This document shows positions 18,943 through 28,689 of a stretch of DNA of 64,000 bases, in pieces. Source of the stretch: Clostridium cibarium (GTDB lineage Bacteria; Bacillota; Clostridia; Clostridiales; Clostridiaceae); contig NZ_JACSRA010000006.1 in the NCBI RefSeq assembly GCF_014836335.1, positions 62,001 to 126,000 of the forward strand, in the 5' to 3' direction. How positions within the stretch are numbered: position 1 is the stretch's first letter; each line of letters starts with the position of its first letter. The position numbers and the translations under genes were made by a program. The notes below the pieces were generated by a model. It had not been told where the DNA came from. It saw nothing but the letters and a program-made list of their open reading frames with translations, and did no database searches.

Positions 18943-20343
18943 TTATTTTTTAAAATATACTGCTGCATTGTTATAACAAATATCTTGCACTACTTTTCCT
19001 AGCATCTCCATATCAGCTGGATATTCTCCATTTTCAACTAATCCGCCTAGGTAGTTACAAAGTATTCTTCTAAAATACTCATGTCTTGTATATGATAAGA
19101 AACTACGTGAATCTGTAAGCATTCCAACAAATTTACTTATAAGCCCTAATTGGGATAAAGCTGTCATTTGTTTTACCATTCCATCTTTTTGGTCAAGGAA
19201 CCACCATCCAGATCCAAATTGAATCTTACCAGCTATTCCTCCACCTTGGAAGTTTCCAAGCATAGTTGCAAGAACTTCATTATCCTTAGGATTTAAACAA
19301 TATAATATTGTTTTAGGTAACTTATCTTCAGATTCTAATGCATCTAAAAATCTTGATAAAGGCTTCGCTACTTCCCCATCATCAATACTATCAAAACCTA
19401 CATCTGGTCCTAATTTCTTAAACATTCTGCTATTATTGTTTCTCATAGCTCCGATGTGTAATTGTAAAACCATTCCATGACTATGATACATTTCAGTTAA
19501 TTTAATCATAGTTAATGTGTTATATTTTTCTATTTCATCTTGAGTTAAAGTTTGTCCACCTAAAGCTTTCTTTAAGATTGCATCAACCTCTTCTTCAGTT
19601 GTTTCTCTAAAGTAAACTCTATCCATAGCATGATCTGTAATTGTACAACCATTGTCTACGAAGAATTGTAATCTCTTTTTAAGTACTTCTAAAAGTTCAC
19701 TATACGATGCAATTGTTGTATTTTCAGTACTACCTAATACTTTTATATATTCAGCAAAGCCTTCACTACCTATCTTTACAACTTTATCTGGTCGCCATGC
19801 TGGTCTTACCTCACATGTAAAATCCCTATCCTTAGCTATTTCTTGATGAAATTCTAAACTATCAGCTGGATCATCAGTAGTTCCAATGTATTTAACATTT
19901 GACTTCATAATAATTGATTTTGCAGTAAATCCAGCACTCTTTATTACTTCATTACATTTATTCCATATCTCTTCAGCATTCTTTTCGCTTAGGACTTCAG
20001 TTACACCAAAGTATCTTCTAAGCTCTAAGTGAGACCAATGATAAATTGGGTTACCTATTAAATAAGGCATTACAGAAGCAAATGCTTTAAACTTTTCGAA
20101 GTCAGTTGAATCTCCTGTTATATATTTTTCATCTACACCATAACTTCTCATTGCTCTCCATTTATAATGATCTCCATATAACCATATTTCAGTAATATTG
20201 TTATACTTAATATCCTTAGCAATTTGTTCTGGTATTAAATGACAGTGATAATCAAAAATTGGCATGTCCTTAGCATACTTGTTATATAATGTATTTGCAG
20301 TTTCATTTGATAATAAAAAATCTTCTCCCATGAACTCTTTCAT
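18943..20343 (-). CDS. uxaC: glucuronate/galacturonate isomerase
   Basis: Isomerises D-galacturonate to D-tagaturonate (and glucuronate to fructuronate), the first step of the Ashwell route. It is 466 residues, the normal length for this amidohydrolase-superfamily enzyme. The opening MPIFDYHCHLIPEQIA segment carries the conserved HxH, and QLHIGAMRNNNSRMF is a family signature. AGGAGG precedes the ATG. Last gene of the operon with kdgA, kdgK, uxaB and uxaA; it starts 12 bases after the uxaA stop. Confidence 0.96.
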   Translation of the reverse strand: MKEFMGEDFLLSNETANTLYNKYAKDMPIFDYHCHLIPEQIAKDIKYNNITEIWLYGDHYKWRAMRSYGVDEKYITGDSTDFEKFKAFASVMPYLIGNPIYHWSHLELRRYFGVTEVLSEKNAEEIWNKCNEVIKSAGFTAKSIIMKSNVKYIGTTDDPADSLEFHQEIAKDRDFTCEVRPAWRPDKVVKIGSEGFAEYIKVLGSTENTTIASYSELLEVLKKRLQFFVDNGCTITDHAMDRVYFRETTEEEVDAILKKALGGQTLTQDEIEKYNTLTMIKLTEMYHSHGMVLQLHIGAMRNNNSRMFKKLGPDVGFDSIDDGEVAKPLSRFLDALESEDKLPKTILYCLNPKDNEVLATMLGNFQGGGIAGKIQFGSGWWFLDQKDGMVKQMTALSQLGLISKFVGMLTDSRSFLSYTRHEYFRRILCNYLGGLVENGEYPADMEMLGKVVQDICYNNAAVYFKK

Positions 20344-20355
20344 GTTAAATCCCTC

Positions 20356-21837
20356 CTATAATGTAACTCCATCCTTTAATATAGATATTTCTCTATAATC
20401 ATTAACTTCATTTTTAGCCTTATACTCGCCTGATGCAGTTTTTATAATTAAATCTAAAAACTCTTCATCAATTTTTTCTGGATTGCTTGATCCAATAAGT
20501 TCTCCCGCATTAAAATCTATCCAATTTTTCTTTCTATTGTAAAGATCCGTATTGGTTGAAATCTTTAATGTCGGAACATTTCCACCAAATGGTGTTCCTC
20601 TTCCAGTAGTAAACAATACTATATGTGCACCAGCTGCTGCGAGAACTGTAACTGCACATTGATCATTTCCCGGACCAGAAATTAGGTTTAAACCTGTCTT
20701 TGTTGCTCTATCTCCATATTCTAATACATCAGTTACTACAGCCTTACCACTCTTTTGTACACAACCTAATGATTTTTCTTCTAATGTTGTTATTCCACCT
20801 TTTTTATTCCCAGGTGAAGGATTTTCATAAATAACTTGATTATACCTCATGAAATATTCTTTAAAGTTATTTATAAGATCCACACTTTTATCAAAAATAT
20901 CTTTATTTATAGCTCTATCAAATAGGATTGTTTCAGCCCCAAACATTTCTGGCACTTCTGTTTGTATAGCTGTTCCACCTAAAGTGGTCAAAGTATTTGA
21001 TATTCTTCCTAGTAATGGATTAGCTGTAACACCTGAGAATGCATCAGATCCACCGCATTTCAACCCAATTTTCAGTTTAGATATATTTACATCTTCACGT
21101 TCGAATTTTGAAGCATATTCAACCAATTCTCCTATAAGCTTCTTGCCTTCTTCAACTTCATCTTCAACATCTTGAACTCTTAAGAACTTGATTCTATCAT
21201 GATTTATAGGCTCAAGTATTTCTTTAAAGCTTTCTAATGTATTATTTTCGCATCCAAGAGAAACTACAAGTACTCCTGCTGCATTTGGGTGATTTACCAT
21301 ATCAGCTAAAATCTTTCTAGTATTCTCTAAATCACTACCAAGTTGAGAACATCCAAATGGATGTTCAAAATGATATACACCATCTACCTTATCATTTATA
21401 AGCTTATTTCCTTCTCTTGCTAAAATTGCACAAGTTTTATTAATACAACCAACTGTATTAATGATCCATATTTCATTTCTTATTCCAACTTCTCCATTAT
21501 CACGAACATATCCTTTAAAAGTAAGATCACTTTTTTCTTTGTGAACTTCTTTTATATCTCCCTTGAAGTTATATTCTAATATTTCTCCAAGTCCTGTACC
21601 AAGATTGTGAGAATGCACCCAATCTCCAACTTTGATATCTTCTTTTGCCTTTCCTATGCTATAACCATATTTAAGAATGTCTTGTCCTTTTTTAATATTC
21701 TTTATAGCAACCTTATGTCCTTTTGGTATATCATTTACTAATTTTATTTCTCCAATATTGATGCCTTCTCCAGCTTTACCGTCTTCTAACAGCACAGCAA
21801 CATCATCATCATGATTTATCTTAATTACTTTATGCAT
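20356..21837 (-). CDS. uxaA: altronate dehydratase
   Basis: Dehydrates D-altronate to 2-keto-3-deoxygluconate, an iron-dependent step of galacturonate catabolism. At 493 residues it is a full-length enzyme with an N-terminal SAF domain (about 1-95) and the long C-terminal lyase domain; YHFEHPFGCSQLG and KCGGSDAFSG are family motifs. The start overlaps the uxaB 3' end by eight bases, so translation is coupled. It is preceded by GGAGAAG. Confidence 0.96.
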   Translation of the reverse strand: MHKVIKINHDDDVAVLLEDGKAGEGINIGEIKLVNDIPKGHKVAIKNIKKGQDILKYGYSIGKAKEDIKVGDWVHSHNLGTGLGEILEYNFKGDIKEVHKEKSDLTFKGYVRDNGEVGIRNEIWIINTVGCINKTCAILAREGNKLINDKVDGVYHFEHPFGCSQLGSDLENTRKILADMVNHPNAAGVLVVSLGCENNTLESFKEILEPINHDRIKFLRVQDVEDEVEEGKKLIGELVEYASKFEREDVNISKLKIGLKCGGSDAFSGVTANPLLGRISNTLTTLGGTAIQTEVPEMFGAETILFDRAINKDIFDKSVDLINNFKEYFMRYNQVIYENPSPGNKKGGITTLEEKSLGCVQKSGKAVVTDVLEYGDRATKTGLNLISGPGNDQCAVTVLAAAGAHIVLFTTGRGTPFGGNVPTLKISTNTDLYNRKKNWIDFNAGELIGSSNPEKIDEEFLDLIIKTASGEYKAKNEVNDYREISILKDGVTL

Positions 21838-23299
21838 ACTTCTTCTCCAAACTTTCTAATGCTTCACTTACCGCTACAGTTAAACCTTTGATTAAAGTTA
21901 AATCTTCACCCCAAAGTTCTGTATTACTAAGTACAACTTTTACATAATCTTCATTTTTAACTGAATATTCTTTATTTACACTACTCATGAATTCTAAAAC
22001 ATTTGGTACGTCAAAAACAGGATATTCTTGACCTTTAAAGCTATGTCCTACATACTTATCTTCTTTCTTTTCTATTTGATAGAATCTAAGAAGCCCTGCA
22101 AGACCAATTACCATATTCTTTGGTAAAGCGTTATTATCTTCGATATAAGCTTTAACAGTTGGTAAGTCTCTGTTAACAAATTTTGATACAGAATTCATAG
22201 ATATAGATTCAAGTTTATGTTTTAAATGTGGATTTCTAAATCTTTGAAGAATTGTCTTCGCATATTCTTCTGCATCATCATTCTTTAATGATGGTATTAT
22301 TTCATTTTCTAAAGCTTCATTTAAAAATGCCTTTTCTTCTAAATCTTCAATTAGCTCATCTACTCTTTCAAATCCCTTTAAGATTCCAAGTGGAGTTATT
22401 AAAGTATGTGATCCATTTAATATACTAACTTTTAATAAATGAATATCGTATAGTGAATCTGCCCATTTAACATTTAATCCAGCTGATTTTAGTGGTAATA
22501 TCTTGTCATACTCTTCGCTTCCTTCAATTCCCCATAAAAAGAATGGTTCACATACTGAAGCTGCATTATCAATATATCCTAATTTTTCAAAGTATTCTTC
22601 AGTGTTTTCTCTTGGGAATCCTGGAACTATTCTATCAACTAAGTTGCTTAGGAATACACATGAAGCATTAAGCCAAGCCTTAAATTCAGCACTAGCTCCA
22701 AAACTTTCTGCATGTTTCTTAACCATTTCTTCAAGAACTTTACCGTTATCATCTACTAATTCACATGGGAAGATAAGTAATTTCTTAGATTTGTCTTTTA
22801 AGTTTTCAAATCTATGCATTAAAAATGCTGTTAATTTTCCTGGATATAACCCATCAACTGATACTTTGTTAAGTTCTACTTCCTTATAAGCTAGTCCTGC
22901 TTCTGTAGTGTTAGATATAATTACTTCTAAGCTTTCCAGTTCAGCAATTTCCATAAATAAATTCCAGTCAACATTGTAGTTAAATACTTTTGAAAATACA
23001 GAAATTATATCACTTTCATCTACTTCAACATTATCTCTAAATCCTCTTTGTGTTACTGTATAAAGCATATCTTGCTCTTTTAATGTGTTTATTTTTTGAT
23101 CAAAATTTAAAGGACAAGTCAATGCAATTGATCCTTCATATTTTCCTGCTACTATTGCCTTATATACCATCCAATCAAAGAAAGAAGTTAAAAAATTTCC
23201 TTCTCCTATTTGCATGATCTTAATCGGACTTTTTATAACTTTATCATATATAGCTTTTTGTTTTGAATTTAAACATTCAACACTTAATTTTTTTTGCAT
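21830..23299 (-). CDS. uxaB: tagaturonate reductase (altronate oxidoreductase)
   Basis: NADH-dependent reduction of D-tagaturonate to D-altronate. At 489 residues it belongs to the mannitol dehydrogenase family: the nucleotide-binding start is IKIMQIGEGNFLTSFFDWM and the substrate domain holds VSILNGSHTLITPLG. AGGTGAATTACTTATG-type spacing supports the start. It stands between the second NodB-like deacetylase (57 bases) and uxaA (overlap). Fructuronate reductase UxuB is the related alternative, but the pairing with uxaA and uxaC favours UxaB. Confidence 0.93.
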   Translation of the reverse strand: MQKKLSVECLNSKQKAIYDKVIKSPIKIMQIGEGNFLTSFFDWMVYKAIVAGKYEGSIALTCPLNFDQKINTLKEQDMLYTVTQRGFRDNVEVDESDIISVFSKVFNYNVDWNLFMEIAELESLEVIISNTTEAGLAYKEVELNKVSVDGLYPGKLTAFLMHRFENLKDKSKKLLIFPCELVDDNGKVLEEMVKKHAESFGASAEFKAWLNASCVFLSNLVDRIVPGFPRENTEEYFEKLGYIDNAASVCEPFFLWGIEGSEEYDKILPLKSAGLNVKWADSLYDIHLLKVSILNGSHTLITPLGILKGFERVDELIEDLEEKAFLNEALENEIIPSLKNDDAEEYAKTILQRFRNPHLKHKLESISMNSVSKFVNRDLPTVKAYIEDNNALPKNMVIGLAGLLRFYQIEKKEDKYVGHSFKGQEYPVFDVPNVLEFMSSVNKEYSVKNEDYVKVVLSNTELWGEDLTLIKGLTVAVSEALESLEKKYA

Positions 23300-23356
23300 A
23301 AGTAATTCACCTCATAAAATATTTTTAAATTCTAACGTACTACTATCATCACATTC

Positions 23357-24184
23357 CTATTTAAGAGCAACTTGAGTTCCGCCTGGAATCTCAAAAACAA
23401 CATCACCTACACTAATCCATGCTGATGCTGCTGAAGGATTGTATACAAAACTTCCATCTGCTGCAAATAATAAACTATCACATACCTTTAAGTAATCAAC
23501 GATTTCTATATTAGTTGCATACCAGACATCCTCTCTTTTACCAATCTTCTTAGCAAATTTCTCAATAAGCTCCCAATTATTATCTCTTTCAAATTCATAA
23601 CTATGTCCCCAAACATAAAACATATACATATATTGTTTTTTGTCTAAAGCAATAAATTCATCTGCTAACTTTAACAAATTGTGATTGTGATGACATGTAG
23701 CTTTCCATTCATAATAATTTCTTGGCAATTCAAAATTATCACTATTGCCAACTATTCTTGAATATTCAATTCCAACATGGTGTAGCATGTTTTCAATTTC
23801 ATTATTGTAAGATCCATTTGGATAAGATAATCCTCTAACTGGGTACCCTACAATTGCTTCTAAAGCCTTTCTATCTTCCAAGACTTGTTCAATAACTTGT
23901 GTCATAGGACATCTTGCTATAGTAGGATGGGTTAGAGTATGACAAGATACCTCATGACCTTCATACAAATCCTTTATTTCTTCCTTAGGAATTCTCTTTC
24001 CATAAGAATAGGTTATTGCCGGATCATTCTTTTCCATATAACCTGAGTTAAGATGAAATGTCCCCTTAATTCCATTTTCATTGAAGATTTTAATTAATCT
24101 TTTATCTGGGATCTTTCCATCGTCATAACTCATAGTTAATACTTTAAATTTTCCTTGTGGAAAACACTTGTATATCTTATCCAT
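23357..24184 (-). CDS. cytoplasmic NodB-type polysaccharide deacetylase, copy 2
   Basis: 275 residues, the same length as the copy at 8394-9221 and alignable without gaps at roughly 70% identity. It keeps the SYDDG, CHTLTHP and SYPNGSY motifs, so both copies should be active. No signal peptide. It lies inside the galacturonate operon between kdgK and uxaB, where no deacetylation step is part of the textbook pathway; it may clear acetyl groups from galacturonate or short oligomers before UxaC acts (inference). Confidence 0.84.
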   Translation of the reverse strand: MDKIYKCFPQGKFKVLTMSYDDGKIPDKRLIKIFNENGIKGTFHLNSGYMEKNDPAITYSYGKRIPKEEIKDLYEGHEVSCHTLTHPTIARCPMTQVIEQVLEDRKALEAIVGYPVRGLSYPNGSYNNEIENMLHHVGIEYSRIVGNSDNFELPRNYYEWKATCHHNHNLLKLADEFIALDKKQYMYMFYVWGHSYEFERDNNWELIEKFAKKIGKREDVWYATNIEIVDYLKVCDSLLFAADGSFVYNPSAASAWISVGDVVFEIPGGTQVALK

Positions 24185-24213
24185 ACCTCTCCATCTCCTA
24201 AATATGTTTTACA

Positions 24214-25245
24214 TTATCTTTTAATATTCTCTACTCCTGAATCCATAAGTGTGGTAACATGATCTATCCCGACCATATTGATGTCACCTTTTATACTATG
24301 TTTTAAAACACTTGCACAAGTAGCAAAGTTTATTATTCTTTTCTCTTCCATTCCTGTTAAAACACCATGTAATACTCCAGCAGTAAATGAATCCCCGCCA
24401 CCTACTCTGTCAATGATATCAAATGTGTATTTATTGCTCTTTTCCAAAGTTTCTCCATTATATAAAAATCCTTGAAGAGAGTTATTGTTTACAGAATTTA
24501 CCCATCTCTTAGTTGATGCAGCAAATTTTAAATTAGGATATTTCTTAAACAACTGATTATAAAGAGTTTCTAAATCTTTTTCAAAATTTTTCTCCTGCTC
24601 TAACTCATATTTTAAGATATTCTTAAAATCAAGTATTCCAAGAAATGCTATATCGACATAAGGTAATACATTTTCCATAAATCTTCTGGCATCTTTTAAA
24701 CTCCAAAGTTTTGCTCTATAATTGGAATCATATGATACAACTATGTTTCTTTCTTTTGCAGCCTTTACCAATTGTAATGTGAAATTAAATAATTCATCAC
24801 TTAATGCTGGTGTAATTCCTGATACATGAAGAACTTTAACATCTTTTAATATTTCCTCAATGTTAAACTCCTCTTTTTTCGCCAAAGAAATTGCTGAATA
24901 TTTTCTGTCATACACCACTTCTGAATTTTTTAGCCCCGCACCTTGTTCTAAAAAATATATTCCAAGTCTTCCATCACCTCTAAGGATTTCTCTGGTGTCT
25001 ACCCCAAAAGACTTCAAATCTCTTATAACTTTTTCACCTAGAGGATTACTAGGAAGTTTTGTCAACATTTTAGTATCATGTCCGAACATACTAAGACTAC
25101 ATATTACATTAGCTTCCCCGCCAGCATATGTAGCATTAAACTTATTTGCCTGTATTATCATTTCTGATTCCTCTGGAGTCAATCTAAGCATTATCTCTCC
25201 AAATCCCAGTATTTTACCTTCTTGTTTAAGATCTAATCTTTTCAA
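24214..25245 (-). CDS. kdgK: 2-keto-3-deoxygluconate kinase
   Basis: PfkB-family kinase that phosphorylates 2-keto-3-deoxygluconate to KDPG with ATP. The opening GKILGFGEIMLRLTP and the C-terminal anion-hole motif DRVGGGDSFTAG (catalytic Asp) are clear; 343 residues is normal. The start is a TTG at 25245, 20 bases inside the end of kdgA, with no good ribosome site of its own; translation probably depends on coupling to kdgA. The next ATG would remove the first beta-strand, so I keep the TTG. Confidence 0.93.
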   Translation of the reverse strand: MKRLDLKQEGKILGFGEIMLRLTPEESEMIIQANKFNATYAGGEANVICSLSMFGHDTKMLTKLPSNPLGEKVIRDLKSFGVDTREILRGDGRLGIYFLEQGAGLKNSEVVYDRKYSAISLAKKEEFNIEEILKDVKVLHVSGITPALSDELFNFTLQLVKAAKERNIVVSYDSNYRAKLWSLKDARRFMENVLPYVDIAFLGILDFKNILKYELEQEKNFEKDLETLYNQLFKKYPNLKFAASTKRWVNSVNNNSLQGFLYNGETLEKSNKYTFDIIDRVGGGDSFTAGVLHGVLTGMEEKRIINFATCASVLKHSIKGDINMVGIDHVTTLMDSGVENIKR

Positions 25246-25837
25246 TTTTCTTTACAAACTCCTTAGCTAAATTTTCTATATCCTTCAAGCTTCCAGCATT
25301 AGTTAACGCACTACCTACACCAACACAAGAAACCCCCATTTTAAACCATTCATCAATATTATCTATATTAACACCACCTGTTGGCATTATATCAACGTGT
25401 GGAATTGGCGCTTTCAATGCTTTTATATATTTAGGTCCAAATAATTCTCCAGGGAAAATCTTAACCATTGTATTTCCTTTATCCATTGCATGCATTACTT
25501 CTGTCACTGTCATACAACCTGGTAAATAAACTACTCCTTTTGAATGACAAACTGTGTTAGCTTCTTCTGAGTATCCTGGACTTACAACATATTTAGCTCC
25601 TGCTTCTATCGCATCTAAAGCCATCTTTCCATTTAACACACTACCAACACCTACTAATGCATCACTATATTTTTCATTTACTTCTCTTATTACTTCTACA
25701 ACATTAGGGATTGTATAAGTTAATTCTAAAGCTTTTACGCCTCCATTAAGACACGCTTCTATGATTCCCATAGCTTCTTCATGATCTTTAGCTCTTATTA
25801 CAGCTACTATTCCTTGTTCCTTTAATTTATTTAACAT
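25226..25837 (-). CDS. kdgA: KDPG aldolase (2-keto-3-deoxy-6-phosphogluconate aldolase)
   Basis: Class I aldolase splitting KDPG into pyruvate and glyceraldehyde-3-phosphate. Glu38 (ALELTYT) and the Schiff-base Lys126 (MVKIFPG) are 88 residues apart, the spacing seen in E. coli Eda. 203 residues fits. GGGGAAGACAT precedes the ATG. It is the first gene of the galacturonate operon, behind a promoter and two identical 13-base GntR-type sites. Confidence 0.95.
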   Translation of the reverse strand: MLNKLKEQGIVAVIRAKDHEEAMGIIEACLNGGVKALELTYTIPNVVEVIREVNEKYSDALVGVGSVLNGKMALDAIEAGAKYVVSPGYSEEANTVCHSKGVVYLPGCMTVTEVMHAMDKGNTMVKIFPGELFGPKYIKALKAPIPHVDIMPTGGVNIDNIDEWFKMGVSCVGVGSALTNAGSLKDIENLAKEFVKKIEKIRS

Positions 25838-25858
25838 ATGTCTTCCCCCTAAATTATA

Positions 25859-26062
25859 TTCTTGTATACTAAGCGAGGCGCTTTCATTGTTAAGTTTCCA
25901 TAAACCTCATATGAAAAATGAAGACAGATTCTATGTAATATACGGTTTTTTTCTAAGTGGTTTCAAATTCAGCTTATTTTAATAAGTGATAATTCTCTTC
26001 ATCTCGCCTCTTCTTGTATACTAGTTATAATTCTATTATACACTCTCCATATGATTTTGCAA
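25859..26062 (-). promoter_or_regulatory. kdgA promoter with two identical operator sites
   Basis: TTGCAA (26062-26057), 16 bases, TATAAT (26040-26035) on the minus strand. TTCTTGTATACTA occurs at 26011-26023, over the expected start point, and again identically at 25859-25871, 22 bases before kdgA, 152 bases apart. The second copy is in the transcribed leader, which suits looping or roadblock repression by the nearby GntR protein. The leader ends also share a GAGGCG/CGCCTC complement. Confidence 0.7.
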
Positions 26063-26084
26063 CCCTTTTCAAATTTTTACATAT

Positions 26085-26118
26085 AAAAAAGTGCTTTATT
26101 ATAAAAATAAGCACTTTT
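26085..26118 (-). terminator. terminator of gntR
   Basis: AAGCAC (26109-26114) and GTGCTT (26091-26096) form the stem; on the minus strand it ends in TTTTTT. It isolates gntR from the kdgA promoter. Confidence 0.82.
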
Positions 26119-26135
26119 CTAAATTCTTAATTTAA

Positions 26136-26831
26136 CTATTTATTTATCTTGAAAAAATTATGTGATTCATTATCTTCCTTCAGAAGATGTTCCCAACTGT
26201 TCTTTGTATATCTCATATGCTCACTAATTAAAGACTCAACTCTGTCTATATTTTTATTCTTGATAACTTCTATAAATTCTCTATGTTGTTCTACAACATC
26301 TCTTTTTGAATCTTCTGCTTGAGATAAAATTCTCATTCTATTATAGTGAGTACTTATATTCAATATGCTTTTCCAAACATTTTCTTTATTCACTCCTAAG
26401 AAAAATAACTCATGAAAATGGTTATCTAACTTATGAAATTCTTTTTCTCCACCATCCATATCAGCAATTATCTGTTGAGCATATAAGTTTTTCTCTAATT
26501 CAACAAATAATTCTTCGCTAAAGTTTTCACATGCCAATTTCAACACTTTTTCTTCTAATGTAAATCTCATAAACCTAGCTTCCTGAACTAAATCTAAATC
26601 TATTAAAGAGACATATGTTCCTGATTGAGGTTTTACTTCTATTAAATGTTCACTTTTTAGTTTCATCAAAACTTCTCTAATAGGAGTTCTTGATATACCT
26701 AATTTTTCTGATAGTTCAATTTCGCTTAATAATTCTCCAGGATTAAGCTCTAAAGACATTATATTTTCTCTTAACACCCTGTATGCATAGTCTTTTCCAC
26801 TTTCCTTTTCAAATTTATCGTATAATACCAA
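26136..26831 (-). CDS. GntR-family (FadR/FCD type) regulator of galacturonate genes
   Basis: 231 residues: winged helix at about 12-75 (ELSEKLGISRTPIREVLMKL) and an all-helical FCD effector domain at 85-215 with the metal-ligand pattern DNHFHELFF and EQHREF. The start is a TTG at 26831, eight bases after GGAGGTG. The TTGTATACTA-type motif overlaps its own -10 box and recurs at kdgA and upstream of the GH105 operon, so it is probably an autoregulated repressor responding to a uronate intermediate. It resembles UxuR/KdgR-type regulators, but the effector is not readable. Confidence 0.9.
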   Translation of the reverse strand: MVLYDKFEKESGKDYAYRVLRENIMSLELNPGELLSEIELSEKLGISRTPIREVLMKLKSEHLIEVKPQSGTYVSLIDLDLVQEARFMRFTLEEKVLKLACENFSEELFVELEKNLYAQQIIADMDGGEKEFHKLDNHFHELFFLGVNKENVWKSILNISTHYNRMRILSQAEDSKRDVVEQHREFIEVIKNKNIDRVESLISEHMRYTKNSWEHLLKEDNESHNFFKINK

Positions 26832-26880
26832 ATATTTTCACCTCCGGATATGTACTTCCTTTATATTGCTTTCACATATT

Positions 26881-26910
26881 CAAGTATACTAAATATGCTA
26901 AATTATTCAA
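26881..26910 (-). promoter_or_regulatory. gntR promoter overlapped by operator-like palindrome
   Basis: TTGAAT (26910-26905), 16 bases, TATACT (26888-26883). CAAGTATACTA (26881-26891) contains the palindrome AGTATACT and covers the -10 box, fitting autoregulation. Confidence 0.62.
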
Positions 26911-26952
26911 TACATGAGTTTTAAAATTAATAATATATTTTCTAATTCATTT

Positions 26953-28485
26953 TCAATAAATTACTTCAAATTTATTATTCACACTAAAAGTTCTATTATC
27001 TAACTGTTTTCCATTTATAAAAACATTTTTAAAAGTTATATTCTTAACATTTTGTAATATAGCCTCTCCCTGAACACCATTTAAAACAGCATCCTCTATT
27101 ACAATATTTTCTATAGGTGCATTTTCAAACCCTTTAATATATAAAGCATTTTTGGCATCTATACTTCCACCTTCTACTGTTTTTATATTAGACAATGTAA
27201 CATTTCTCAAAATAGGCTTATGCTTTCCAACTTCTCCTTCTTCATAGAAAAAGTCTGCATGTATAACAGCTACTTTTGATTTGTTTACTATGCTATTTTT
27301 AACATAGATGTTTTCCAATTTTCCTCCACGTTCCGCGTTAGTTTTGAATCTTATTGGGTAATCTAGCTCTTTGCTATCAAAATAATTATCATGAGCAAAC
27401 ACATCATTTACCCCACCTGATATTTCACTACCAATGGTAATTCCTCCATGACCATCTTTAAATTCATTATTTCTAATAATTATATTCTCACATGGCACTC
27501 CAATATTTCTCCCTTCATTATTTCTTCCTGATTTTATAGCTATGCAGTCATCTCCTGTTAGGAAATAGCAATTTTCTACAATCATGTCTTTACATGATTC
27601 TGGATCAAACCCATCATTATTATATAAATTGGTATCGACTTTTACTTTATCAACCTTAATATTTTCACAAAGTACTGGATTCATCTCCCAAAATGGAGAG
27701 TTAATAATTTTTATATCTTTTATAAGTATATTTTTAGATTTATATGGTTGAATAAATGGTGGTCTTATTGTAGAAATATCATCACCAAATATTCTTTTAG
27801 TCCTTACATCCGCATTAATTTCACCTAATTCAAATAATCTATCTCTTTGAATTTGTTGATTTTCTTCTCCAAAGTATCCAAATTTCCATGGCATCCAGTT
27901 AAATTCATCTGCATTTCCATCTAATACACCTTTACCTATTATAGCGATATTTTCAGCCTCATAAGAATATATAAACGGAGAGAAATTTATCATCTCAATG
28001 CCTTCCCATCTTGTATAAACTAAAGGATAAAATTCATTAGTTTTATTTCTAACAAATCTTAAAATAGCATTTTCTTCTATTTCCAGCACTACATTGCTCT
28101 TTAACGTTATAGCACCTGTATAATAAACATTAGGCTTATTTGAGTTATGACTTCCTGGTATTATAACTTTACCACCGCTTACATTTTCACTAGCTTCATC
28201 AATAGCTTTTTGTATTACTTCTCCATAATATTTAACTTTTTGAGTATTTTTAATTAAAGTTTTTCCAAGATAATCCCTATCTTTTTTAAGCTCTGACTTT
28301 GTCCCTTTATAAGGCCCATCAGGATGGGTTAAATATTCTTCTTCAACTACTCGAATAAACCCACCATATTCTAAATCTGTAATATCATATTTTTTCAGAT
28401 TTTCTATATTAGGCATATTTTCATTGACTTTTTTCTCTATTTTATTGTATAAATCTTCATTCCACTCAAATTTTTCTAATTCCAC
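26953..28485 (-). CDS. GH28 polygalacturonase-type hydrolase, cytoplasmic
   Basis: Right-handed beta-helix inverting glycosidase. All four GH28 motifs are visible: NNDGFD (289-294, Asp291), GDD (311-313, Asp312/Asp313), GHGG (345-348, His346) and RFKTN (379-383). There is no signal peptide in 510 residues, so it likely works as an exo-acting galacturonidase or on rhamnogalacturonan oligomers after import. The start is a GTG at 28485 with GGGGAG upstream. It follows the GPH symporter gene beyond a terminator-like hairpin. Confidence 0.92.
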   Translation of the reverse strand: MELEKFEWNEDLYNKIEKKVNENMPNIENLKKYDITDLEYGGFIRVVEEEYLTHPDGPYKGTKSELKKDRDYLGKTLIKNTQKVKYYGEVIQKAIDEASENVSGGKVIIPGSHNSNKPNVYYTGAITLKSNVVLEIEENAILRFVRNKTNEFYPLVYTRWEGIEMINFSPFIYSYEAENIAIIGKGVLDGNADEFNWMPWKFGYFGEENQQIQRDRLFELGEINADVRTKRIFGDDISTIRPPFIQPYKSKNILIKDIKIINSPFWEMNPVLCENIKVDKVKVDTNLYNNDGFDPESCKDMIVENCYFLTGDDCIAIKSGRNNEGRNIGVPCENIIIRNNEFKDGHGGITIGSEISGGVNDVFAHDNYFDSKELDYPIRFKTNAERGGKLENIYVKNSIVNKSKVAVIHADFFYEEGEVGKHKPILRNVTLSNIKTVEGGSIDAKNALYIKGFENAPIENIVIEDAVLNGVQGEAILQNVKNITFKNVFINGKQLDNRTFSVNNKFEVIY

Positions 28486-28610
28486 AAATAACTCCCCCTA
28501 AAAAATCTTATATCGTATTTCAGGCCCTAAAATGCCAAATAACTACATTAATAAATTTCCAACTACTCTAAACAAAAACTATTGTTTATTAATTTATATA
28601 ATATCAAAAA

Positions 28611-28652
28611 AATATAGTAGATAAACATAAGATTACATTTATCTACTATATT
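28611..28652 (-). terminator. terminator after the GPH symporter gene
   Basis: TAGTAGATAAA and TTTATCTACTA form an 11-base perfect stem, followed on the minus strand by TATTTTTTT. GH28 downstream may be read by leakage; a clear second promoter is not seen. Confidence 0.78.
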
Positions 28653-28689
28653 AATATTAATGATTTTACCTGTACTAAATGTTTATCTT

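Noticed and set aside
8394..24184. The two deacetylase copies as ends of a composite mobile element
   Set aside because: No transposase, no terminal repeats and no target duplication; the copies differ through their length and sit inside separate operons, so ordinary duplication and divergence explains them.
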